Assembly (NCBI GenBank): GCA_000690595.2
Contig: JHUT02000001.1
Location: 1 to 64,000, forward strand
Source: Natrinema mahii
GTDB taxonomy: Archaea > Halobacteriota > Halobacteria > Halobacteriales > Natrialbaceae
Direction: 5' to 3'
DNA: 64,000 nt
Shown: piece after piece, positions 17,903 to 25,374 of the stretch
Position numbering within the stretch: the first letter of the stretch is position 1
Layout of the letters: each line of letters starts with the position of its first letter
The notes under the pieces: model-generated
What the model saw: only the letters and a program-made list of their open reading frames with translations
What the model was told of the DNA's origin: nothing
The model's database searches: none
Program-made: the position numbers and the translations under genes

Positions 17903-19186
17903 TCAGCAACCGCAACTCGATGGAGGTGGAACATCCCCTGATTCGTCTTCTTCTTTCAACCGTTCTACTTCTTCAATGCACTTTTCAAAGACGTTAGGAT
18001 GTTGGTCAAGCTGATTGACAAGCTGACGAGTAGTTGCCTCGTCGAACTTCTTCATTCGGACATACCTCGGCGATTCGGCGACTTCCGACAGTGGAATAGC
18101 ATTCTCAAATCGGACAAGTCTTGTCGGACCCTGTACAGCTAAATGGTCGCCCATGTCAAGCTTCCTCTCTTTCTCGATGTAACCCACGATGTAACGTTCG
18201 TCGTAGAACTCCACTAAATCGCTGTTTTCACATTTAGTGAACAAAAATAGATATCGACGACTGTTATTCTTTAGAAATCCACGAATGTTCGGTTGATAAC
18301 ACTCGTTGCAGTAGTTTTCTGCCTGTTCTTCGATGTGGGGTTCTGTCTTCCCTCTACCAATGATGTCCCGCACGGGGAATTCAGACTCGGGGGCATGGAA
18401 AAAGAACTGCAACTGACCTTTATGACCAAGTTGGGAACGATCAAATTCACTACTGGAGACAACAGTTGGCTCGTCTGAGACTTCGGAATGGAACTCTCGT
18501 TGTGCTTGTAAAATAGTCCGTGTTCCGTCTTTATCGAACCGAAGAGGACGCCGGTACCAAGGGCCTTCTCCAGAGTCTTCGGAGTGTTCCGTGACGTATT
18601 CGTTTGCTTCGACTCCCGATCCCTTGCTAAACGGAAGCGGAGTCTCGTATAGTCGCGACTCGTCTGAATTTCCGAGGACAAGATACTCTGCATCGAATTC
18701 TTCACGCCTCACGTGCGCATTAGTCGCAAACTGTTTTTTCACTTCTTCTGGCAGTGAGTGATATTCCTCCTTCGAAACAGGATCGTATTCCAATGTGAAG
18801 TGGCCAATGATATACGCACCCCAATCGTTGTTTATCCAATCGTAGTTTGGTTCGTGATCACTGGCGTAGTCCAGCGTTGCATAAAAGAACAGAATATCAC
18901 CTTCTTCGAGCTTCGCAATTTCAGTAGTCTTCGGCGGGTGCCGATCACCGTACGTGTAGTGATCAGTGAAACCAATCTCGGGGAACTCTGGGTCGAAGTG
19001 AATTACGGTATCGCGTATTTCTTCGGGACGAACGTCTGCGAGTCCAAGGTCACTATAAGTTGGCTCACTAACTGTTTTATCAGCTTCTGCGATGGGGACG
19101 TATTCGAAAGAACCATCCGAATATATTGGCCCTCGGCCTCCTGGTGTGTTACTATTCGCCCCAACATTGAGAGCTACTGACTTCAT
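17903..19186 (-). CDS. Nmad-like nucleotide-modification-associated protein
   Basis: A 427-residue protein. Its start, LNVGANSNTPGGRGPIY then FEYVPIAE, with IIGHFTLE further on, resembles the Nmad3 family (nucleotide modification associated domain) predicted by comparative genomics to act in DNA base modification; the match is from memory and moderate. Other conserved-looking parts are FTDHYTYGDRHPPKT, GDILFFYATLDY and two cysteines in ENYCNECYQPNIRGFLK (about residue 285). The C-terminus carries a small SCGC tail. It has its own promoter (TATA-like box at 19211-19218, 28 bases before the ATG, so leaderless) and forms a two-gene unit with nucS. The unit faces the modification operon across a 235-base divergent region. 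Confidence 0.55.
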   Translation of the reverse strand: MKSVALNVGANSNTPGGRGPIYSDGSFEYVPIAEADKTVSEPTYSDLGLADVRPEEIRDTVIHFDPEFPEIGFTDHYTYGDRHPPKTTEIAKLEEGDILFFYATLDYASDHEPNYDWINNDWGAYIIGHFTLEYDPVSKEEYHSLPEEVKKQFATNAHVRREEFDAEYLVLGNSDESRLYETPLPFSKGSGVEANEYVTEHSEDSGEGPWYRRPLRFDKDGTRTILQAQREFHSEVSDEPTVVSSSEFDRSQLGHKGQLQFFFHAPESEFPVRDIIGRGKTEPHIEEQAENYCNECYQPNIRGFLKNNSRRYLFLFTKCENSDLVEFYDERYIVGYIEKERKLDMGDHLAVQGPTRLVRFENAIPLSEVAESPRYVRMKKFDEATTRQLVNQLDQHPNVFEKCIEEVERLKEEDESGDVPPPSSCGC

Positions 19187-19210
19187 CCTTTCAGATATGA
19201 CACTAGGGTG

Positions 19211-19218
19211 TTATAAAT
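19211..19218 (-). promoter_or_regulatory. TATA-like promoter of the Nmad-like/nucS unit
   Basis: On the minus strand this reads TTTATAA, about 28 bases before the ATG at 19186. The spacing implies a leaderless transcript, as is usual in haloarchaea. Confidence 0.5.
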
Positions 19219-19384
19219 GATGTGGTGATTGAAGGGCGTTTAAGAACCCTCCCTAACTCCATGCGATTTCAACTTCGTTAGCTAATTTATCCGTTGATTG
19301 AACGCAGAGCTCATCCCAAAGCTATCGGACTCATTTACTCCAGTGAAAGGAAACTACCATTTCAAATTTACTGACCAGCAGAAA

Positions 19385-19394
19385 CTATTATAAC
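19385..19394 (+). promoter_or_regulatory. TATA-like promoter of the modification operon
   Basis: CTATTATAAC ends 28 bases before the ATG at 19422, so transcription should start at or near the codon. With the minus-strand box at 19211-19218 it makes 19187-19421 a divergent promoter region. The rest of this 235-base stretch is AT-rich and shows no other feature. Confidence 0.5.
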
Positions 19395-19421
19395 ACTGCG
19401 TCAACGATCAGGGGTTAGGGC

Positions 19422-19883
19422 ATGTCGACGTTACTCGTTCAATCTTGTTCAAAGTCTAAAAATGAGGTAGATGAACCCGTCTCAGCGCTCGAATTGTACT
19501 CTGGCTACTTCTTCAAAATAATCAAGAAGTCGATACGAGAAGGCGCTGAAAATTCAGATATTGATATGTGTATTCTTTCGGCTAAACATGGAATAGTCAA
19601 CCCAAACGAACAGATTTCCCCATATGACCAGCGAATGGATGCCAAACGTGCGCAGGAAATTGGGCCAAAAGTAAGAAAACAACTTCGACGTCGGATCAGT
19701 GAGAATAGTTATAATAATATTGTTATAAATGCGGGAAAAGACTATCAACGGGCTCTCGAGGGCTTCGATGATGATTTGGACGTTACTACGTTTGTGATTC
19801 AGGGAGAGGGAATCGGGATGAAAGGACGTGCACTGAAACAGTTCCTCCGAGGCGATCGGTCAGGCGTTGCGAGGGTGCACTAA
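19422..19883 (+). CDS. DUF6884/YaaA-like Cys-Ser-motif protein
   Basis: A 153-residue protein. The opening LLVQSCSKSKNEV puts a Cys-Ser-x-x-Lys motif on the first loop, followed by LYSGYFF, ILSAKHGIVNPNEQISPYD and a C-terminal NAGKDYQRALEGF. This is the DUF6884/YaaA-like pattern found beside TGT paralogues in phages and dpd-type clusters. The same layout (LLFIPCSQKK, then GMYGPV, then SKTYRQVIENAF) occurs in the C-terminal ArcS-type domain of the TGT fusion at 23271, so the two are probably distant homologues. It may bind DNA or the modified base for the transglycosylase (inference). The stop overlaps the next ATG (TAATG), indicating coupling to the first TGT gene. Confidence 0.65.
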   Translation: MSTLLVQSCSKSKNEVDEPVSALELYSGYFFKIIKKSIREGAENSDIDMCILSAKHGIVNPNEQISPYDQRMDAKRAQEIGPKVRKQLRRRISENSYNNIVINAGKDYQRALEGFDDDLDVTTFVIQGEGIGMKGRALKQFLRGDRSGVARVH

Positions 19884-21133
19884 TGTCGCAGACTGACTCA
19901 CTCTCAGCTGTTGACTTTGAGGTCTCAGCGACGGCAGGAGACGCTCGTACTGGAACACTGTCTATCGGTGAAACTGAGATCCGAACACCAAATCTTTTCC
20001 CAGTACTGAATTTCTATGGAGGGGGTACAAAAAACAGTGTATACGGTGGAGGAATCCACCGGACGGTAAAGGAATTCATGATTAGCGCCGATCGAGTCGG
20101 TGCCGGTGATTATTCTGAGTTCTTCGATGGTGTTCTCACATCTGTTTCTTCCCTTACGGATTACAACGTGACTCGGGAACGCTATGAGGATTATATTGCA
20201 GCCCCGATCAAAGAACGAGACGTCTTCTCACCGTTCTCTGGTACATTGTTTATCGATTCTGGAGGGTTCAAATTCCTCAATAATGATGGAATCGATGGGA
20301 GCAATTTTCAGGTCAACATCGATCAGAAAACAGCATACGAAATTCAGCGGAGGATGGGTGCGGATATTATCGTTAATCTTGACCGGCCAATCGCACCAGA
20401 CGATAGCCATGAGCAACGAATAGAGAAAGCTCGAAAGACTGGCGAAAATATTGAGGAATTCCTCCGCCTGTCATCCGATTTCGATGGAGCTCGTTTCCTT
20501 ACGCTCCATGGATATAATTACTCCATGATGGATGCATTTCTCACAGAGATCACGAAGTATTGTAGCGCTGAAACACTTTGTTCGTCGTTCGACGGCATAG
20601 CATTGGGTAGCCTTGTTCCGAAGAAGGACGACAGAAGCGCGCTCATCGATGCGGTCATTGATTGTCGAAGGGTGCTTTCTGATTGGGGGTTCGACGATCT
20701 CCCCCTCCACGTTCTGGGAATCTCGAGTCGGGCAATCCCACTGCTTACTGCTCTTGGAGTCGACTCTTTCGATTCATCTACCTACCTCCAAACAGCGATA
20801 AACGGCGGGTATTTTGTATCCTTGATGGAGACTGTAAATGTGTCTGAGGCGGATTTCGAGCAATGTAACTGTCCCGTGTGTTCGTCGGATCTCTTGCGAG
20901 GATGGATGGAAGATAAAGAAAACGCACCGTATCAGAAAGACAGGCTAGGTGCCGTTGCGATGCATAATCTGATCGTTCAAAAACGAGAGATGGCTAAGAT
21001 TCGGGACTGCATCAGTCGTAGCGAAACAGAACCGCTGATTCAATATATCGAATCGACGGTCGCACAGGATAAACCGACTAGAGAGTTTGCACATCGAGTT
21101 GTCAACCATTCGCTTGGAGGGTATTCCTTATGA
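19883..21133 (+). CDS. TGT-like DNA transglycosylase 1 (DpdA-like)
   Basis: A 416-residue member of the tRNA-guanine transglycosylase superfamily. It keeps the substrate-pocket loop FIDSGGFKF (about residue 125), NLDRPIAP (about 164), GIALGSLVP (about 238) and the nucleophile segment GVDSFDSSTYLQTA (about 291). The TGT zinc site is present as CNCPVC (about 328-333) plus a His in AMHN (about 360). There is no PUA domain, so tRNA binding is unlikely; position beside dpd-like genes points to DNA as the substrate, with guanine exchanged for preQ0. It could be the catalytic or the partner half of a pair with the second TGT at 23271, as in eukaryotic QTRT1/QTRT2. Its end overlaps the GHKL gene (ATGA). 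Confidence 0.78.
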   Translation: MSQTDSLSAVDFEVSATAGDARTGTLSIGETEIRTPNLFPVLNFYGGGTKNSVYGGGIHRTVKEFMISADRVGAGDYSEFFDGVLTSVSSLTDYNVTRERYEDYIAAPIKERDVFSPFSGTLFIDSGGFKFLNNDGIDGSNFQVNIDQKTAYEIQRRMGADIIVNLDRPIAPDDSHEQRIEKARKTGENIEEFLRLSSDFDGARFLTLHGYNYSMMDAFLTEITKYCSAETLCSSFDGIALGSLVPKKDDRSALIDAVIDCRRVLSDWGFDDLPLHVLGISSRAIPLLTALGVDSFDSSTYLQTAINGGYFVSLMETVNVSEADFEQCNCPVCSSDLLRGWMEDKENAPYQKDRLGAVAMHNLIVQKREMAKIRDCISRSETEPLIQYIESTVAQDKPTREFAHRVVNHSLGGYSL

Positions 21134-22683
21134 AAAAACATCCAAAAGTTAACGAAGTTAACGAGTTCCTCGAAATTGCTAGCGACTTCGAAGACCCACT
21201 CGAGGTAATCCGCGAGTCGCTATCGAACGCCTACGATGCAAATGCATCGGACGTTGAAATCGAAATCAAAAGCCGTGAAATGGGATCTGATATCATCATC
21301 GATGACGATGGTGATGGAATGGACGAGCGCGATCTCGAATCGTTTTTCGACCTCGGGAATTCACGAAAAACAGATTCGATCGGATACAAAGGCCACGGCA
21401 CGAAAATATTCTACAAGAGTGATCGTATCGTCGTAAGTACGGCAACTGACGATACTCATCTTCGCGCAAAAATGGAACAGCCTTGGGAAAAGCTCAACCG
21501 ACGCGAACTTCCCGAATACGAGGTGTCGGAGAGACCAGATAGTAAAGACCACACTGGAACCAGAATTCGTATTCGCAACTTCCGGTCCGGTGAGGGGTTC
21601 GATCCCGAGAAACTCACTTACAATAAGATCGAACACTATTTGAAGTGGAAAACCATTGCAGGCTCGACAGCTTATATGTTCGACGAGGAAGACCGGGAGA
21701 TGGACATTACCGTCCGGTTGGGCGATGAAATTGATGACTCACAGCCCAAACTCGAAACCACAAATCGATTCGAGTTTCCCGATCCGCAGGAAAAACCTGA
21801 CGAAGAGTCAGAATTCCCGGCGGAACGTATGTGCAAGCACTACGATCCTACTGAGATTGAGATAGAACACGACGGAGGGACATCTACTCTACAAATCGTC
21901 GGTATGGTCGGTGGCAAAGCAGCCCGAAACGAACTTCCTACTTACGGAAAGCATTCTGCGCAATTCGGAGTTTGGCTTGCGAAAGACCATATCAAAGTTG
22001 AACGATTAAACGAGGCTATTTCACACGACAACGAGTTTCTCCACTTCTTTTTCATAGTTAATTGCCAGGATATCGAACTTTCCGCGAATCGTGAAACAAT
22101 CCGGAACAAATCAAGCTCGGTGTTTCAGAAGCTCAAGGAAGAGGTCGAATACCACATGTCGAAGGTTGCACAGGACCCTTGGTTCAAAAAGTATCTCGAG
22201 CTTCGACGAGAAGCCGAGATTAAACGGCGAGCGAGGAAGCGTCGGTCGTCCCTGAAACAACGAAGAGAACGAGTGGAGTCCGAGGAAAAGAGCGAGCCGA
22301 CGAATCGGACGGAGGTTTTGCTTGAACTCGAGCGCTCGAACGGAACGGCGACGATGACGGTCGAAGACTTCGAACCGGACGCCGACGTTCACGCAATTGT
22401 CAGACAGAGTGGGAAGCTTAGGAACGCCGCAGTTCACTATTCACTAACTGATCATTTCGAAAATGAATTGACGTTTGAGGAGGTTGACCTCGTGATCTGT
22501 TGGGAATACGGTGACCCGGTAAAACTACGGGAGTACGAACGAAAGGGCTACCTCGGCGAGACGGTCGAAGTCGACCTCGACGAGAACGGATTATACTACG
22601 GAGACGACAATTCATACGTTGAAATTTTACCATTGAGTGAACAAATCGAATCTACTACAAAACAGGCCGTAGCTGATGATTGA
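21130..22683 (+). CDS. GHKL (Hsp90/MORC-like) ATPase
   Basis: A 517-residue protein with a clear GHKL ATP-binding fold: motif N is EVIRESLSNAYDAN (Glu29, Asn33), the G1 box is DDDGDGMD (58-65), a lid segment follows (FFDLGNSRKT) and the G2 box is GYKGHGTK (85-92). A middle domain runs to about residue 350, and a basic stretch RRARKRRSSLKQRRERV (about 364-380) could bind nucleic acid. The C-terminal 120 residues form a beta-rich domain without catalytic motifs. Related proteins dimerise through ATP to clamp DNA or clients. It is translationally coupled to TGT 1 (ATGA overlap) and to the nuclease-like gene after it. It is not part of the bacterial dpd set I know. Confidence 0.75.
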   Translation: MKKHPKVNEVNEFLEIASDFEDPLEVIRESLSNAYDANASDVEIEIKSREMGSDIIIDDDGDGMDERDLESFFDLGNSRKTDSIGYKGHGTKIFYKSDRIVVSTATDDTHLRAKMEQPWEKLNRRELPEYEVSERPDSKDHTGTRIRIRNFRSGEGFDPEKLTYNKIEHYLKWKTIAGSTAYMFDEEDREMDITVRLGDEIDDSQPKLETTNRFEFPDPQEKPDEESEFPAERMCKHYDPTEIEIEHDGGTSTLQIVGMVGGKAARNELPTYGKHSAQFGVWLAKDHIKVERLNEAISHDNEFLHFFFIVNCQDIELSANRETIRNKSSSVFQKLKEEVEYHMSKVAQDPWFKKYLELRREAEIKRRARKRRSSLKQRRERVESEEKSEPTNRTEVLLELERSNGTATMTVEDFEPDADVHAIVRQSGKLRNAAVHYSLTDHFENELTFEEVDLVICWEYGDPVKLREYERKGYLGETVEVDLDENGLYYGDDNSYVEILPLSEQIESTTKQAVADD

Positions 22684-23153
22684 TCACGATGGGTGAATTC
22701 GCTTCTGAAGTTCAAGTCTATATTCGAGATCGGCTCAAAGAGTCTCGTCCCTCTCTTTCGTGGGAAACGGAATACGATCTCGCAGGGACTCCTATCGATA
22801 TTGTCGGTACAAACGGAGAGACGATGGTAGCACTTGAATTAGAGTGGCGACGGGCGGACCCTGCTGATAACTCTGCGAAAATCTTCCGCCACCTCTATAT
22901 GGAGCAGATAGATGCGGACGAGGTACTCATCGCACAAATCTTCACCGGATACTATGATTTGACGAGTGGAGGTATCTCATCGAAGCGGAAAAACGCTGAA
23001 TTTGTTGGTAAGGTCGCTGCCGACTCGATTGATCATCTTTCGTATTATCCGATTCATCTCCCGATAGAGCCACCCAAGCGGGGAGAAGAGTGGCCGGAGT
23101 CGTGGGCTGAGGCTGCCGACGATACTGTCGAACAAATCATCGGTTGTCTTTAA
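22680..23153 (+). CDS. PD-(D/E)XK-like protein
   Basis: A 157-residue protein (ATG 22680 overlapping TGA; ATG 22689 is an alternative start). The core GTPIDIVG then MVALELEWRR places Asp40, Glu53 and Glu55 as in the restriction-endonuclease fold, with ExE instead of the usual ExK, and helices DNSAKIFRHLYMEQID follow. It may be an active nuclease with an altered third residue or an inactive relative. It pairs with the GHKL ATPase by overlap, a combination reminiscent of ATPase-nuclease defence pairs. No zinc site or membrane segment is present. Confidence 0.55.
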   Translation: MITMGEFASEVQVYIRDRLKESRPSLSWETEYDLAGTPIDIVGTNGETMVALELEWRRADPADNSAKIFRHLYMEQIDADEVLIAQIFTGYYDLTSGGISSKRKNAEFVGKVAADSIDHLSYYPIHLPIEPPKRGEEWPESWAEAADDTVEQIIGCL

Positions 23154-23270
23154 TCAATTGGTGAGATAGACACAGTCCAAGACTATTCGATTCTAAACTC
23201 TTGACGTGAAATAAGAGGGGATGAGAACGAAGGGTCTATCAGGTGCGCTTCAGTATTCGGTACTGATTCG

Positions 23271-25301
23271 ATGGCGTCCTTCCGGGTAAAGACGGTCGGT
23301 GACGACGGATATGGGCGGATCGGTGAGTTGGACGTTACACACGGACCTATAGAGACGCCAGCGATGTTCCCTGTCGTCAACATGATTGGGGGAACGACTG
23401 TGGAGTCCGGTGGCGTCTGGAGTCGGATGCGGAACAAGCTCATCGACAAGGAGCACCTTCAGGGAATAATGTTCCAAGCGATGAGCTTTACTGATTATGG
23501 TGTATCTCCAGATAATTTGAACGATTTCTGGAGACAAAAGACGTTCCACGAGCGGTTCAACGAGCACGATGACCTCCCTAACCTCGATGCCCCGGTCTTT
23601 ATCGATTCGGGCGGGTTCAAGTTGATGAATTCCAATACATTTGGTGAGGCTCCAGAAAAAGGTGGTGTGCCGAATGAGTGGGGGCTTTACACAGATCCAA
23701 AAAGCATCCTCGGTCTACAGCTCGATTTCGGTGCCGATATCGTTGCAACCCTCGACTATCCAATTCCCCCGAATCTGAAAGAGGACGAGAAAACCGAGCG
23801 GATGAATCGGAGTATCGATAGTGCAGTCGAGTGTCTTCGTATCCTCGATGAACCAGCACTTCTCGAAGAAAGTTTCTCCATCAACAGTCGTGCGGCTGAT
23901 CGCCTTCGCGAGCGAAAGGCCGCCGGAGAAGAACCGAGCGTCTACATTGCACTCCATGGGCACGATTACGAGACGATCAACTGGTACGTAGGTAGTTTCC
24001 TCAACCGAATTTCCGAACACGATCTCGATAGCTCGTTTCAGGGATTTGCAGTGGGGTCGCTCGTTCCGCTCCGAGACAGTATGGATATTTTAGTCGATAT
24101 CGTCCAAGGCGCCAAAGACGCTATCCCTGAGGAGCGTTCGGACGAAATCGGCTTACACGTTTTCGGCGTAGGTGGGAAACAGGTCGGGTTGCTTTCTCTC
24201 CTCGGTGTGGATACGTTCGACTGTTCGACGCACATGCAGACTGCACGGTACAAGAAGTATCTTCACCCAGACACCTGGGCAAATCATGAACTGGACGAAT
24301 TAGAAGACCATCTCGAACCAGACGGCAGTTTCCCTTGCGACTTGCCCAACTGTCTTCTATGTGATGAGAACGAAGTTAGCTACGAAACGCTAATCGAAGA
24401 ACTCAACAGGGATTGGACGTACGAGGAACGAGAACGTGTGAAAGACAATGGTGGAAATATTAAAAGTGACTACTATGCTCTATTGGCGCGTCACAACTTC
24501 GAAGTCTACAATGAGGAGCTCAGACGAGTGCGAGAGGCGATTCGCGAAGGCCAACTTTTAGACTACGTTATCGGATTCGCGCGGAGTCACGACGATATTA
24601 AACGAGGGCTGAAAGAAGCGCAGATCAGGGACAAACGACTCAGAGCCGAACTCGAGTCTCGTGGCGCGTATGACCTGCTCCCCGGCTCTACACTGACGAG
24701 CGATCAGACGAAACTCTCGGAATGGGACGGTGGTGTCGATGAATCCGTCGACACCCAGCAAATCTCTCTGAAGCATAGTCCGAACGATTTCGATATTTTC
24801 ACGCGGTCCTACGAACCTCCATCGGCCAAAGAAATCCTCTTGTTTATTCCCTGTAGTCAAAAGAAGCCATATTCACAATCGCGAACCCATTCGATTCTTT
24901 TCGACAAACTCGGGCCCCGAGTCGACAACATCCACAAGGTGACCATCTCGGGTATGTACGGACCTGTGCCCGAATCTTTCGAACAAGAACAACCGGTTCT
25001 GGAGTACGATTACGTCCTTGCAAAGGAGGATATCGACCAAATTGAGTTAGTCACGAACCGCGTTCAACGATATCTCGTACAATACGGAGACCAGTTCGAC
25101 CACATCGTCGGGTACGTGACGAGTAAAACCTACCGTCAAGTCATCGAAAATGCGTTCGATGAGTTCGGACGCGGCAAGGTTTTTCCCCAAGAACCAAAAG
25201 CGTTACAGCTTACAGAGTTTTTCAGAAACGAAAATATCCAAGAGCTCCTTGACTATTTGGACCAGCATACAGCTGATGATCTGAGTGACCAACATTCGTA
25301 A
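23271..25301 (+). CDS. TGT-like DNA transglycosylase 2 fused to an ArcS-type domain
   Basis: A 676-residue fusion. Residues 1 to about 430 are a TGT fold with FIDSGGFKLM (about 112), TLDYPIPP (about 159), FAVGSLVP (about 259), the nucleophile segment GVDTFDCSTHMQTA (about 311) and a zinc site CDLPNCLLC (about 356-364) plus His near 406. Residues about 520-660 contain PCSQKKPYSQSRTH (about 527-540), which fits the PCSxxKPYxxSxSH signature of archaeosine synthase ArcS, followed by VTISGMYGPVP. ArcS modifies preQ0 in archaeal tRNA (lysine addition and then archaeosine with a radical SAM partner). No PUA domain is seen. Inference: the protein swaps guanine for preQ0 in DNA and converts it further. 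A 117-base gap separates it from the previous gene. Confidence 0.78.
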   Translation: MASFRVKTVGDDGYGRIGELDVTHGPIETPAMFPVVNMIGGTTVESGGVWSRMRNKLIDKEHLQGIMFQAMSFTDYGVSPDNLNDFWRQKTFHERFNEHDDLPNLDAPVFIDSGGFKLMNSNTFGEAPEKGGVPNEWGLYTDPKSILGLQLDFGADIVATLDYPIPPNLKEDEKTERMNRSIDSAVECLRILDEPALLEESFSINSRAADRLRERKAAGEEPSVYIALHGHDYETINWYVGSFLNRISEHDLDSSFQGFAVGSLVPLRDSMDILVDIVQGAKDAIPEERSDEIGLHVFGVGGKQVGLLSLLGVDTFDCSTHMQTARYKKYLHPDTWANHELDELEDHLEPDGSFPCDLPNCLLCDENEVSYETLIEELNRDWTYEERERVKDNGGNIKSDYYALLARHNFEVYNEELRRVREAIREGQLLDYVIGFARSHDDIKRGLKEAQIRDKRLRAELESRGAYDLLPGSTLTSDQTKLSEWDGGVDESVDTQQISLKHSPNDFDIFTRSYEPPSAKEILLFIPCSQKKPYSQSRTHSILFDKLGPRVDNIHKVTISGMYGPVPESFEQEQPVLEYDYVLAKEDIDQIELVTNRVQRYLVQYGDQFDHIVGYVTSKTYRQVIENAFDEFGRGKVFPQEPKALQLTEFFRNENIQELLDYLDQHTADDLSDQHS

Positions 25302-25340
25302 TCGATACACCCCCTAACTCATCGTTCTGAGCGCACAGTC

Positions 25341-25350
25341 AGCTTTATCA
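25341..25350 (+). promoter_or_regulatory. TATA-like promoter of the helicase-like gene
   Basis: AGCTTTATCA, with TTTATCA about 27-31 bases before the ATG at 25375, fitting a leaderless haloarchaeal transcript. Confidence 0.4.
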
Positions 25351-25374
25351 TACTTTACTTGAGAGTACAGCCTG

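Noticed and set aside
19883-25301. Host tRNA archaeosine genes (ArcTGT and ArcS)
   Set aside because: Both proteins lack a PUA domain, lie in an island with restriction genes, and combine TGT and ArcS-type parts in one chain, unlike the tRNA enzymes.
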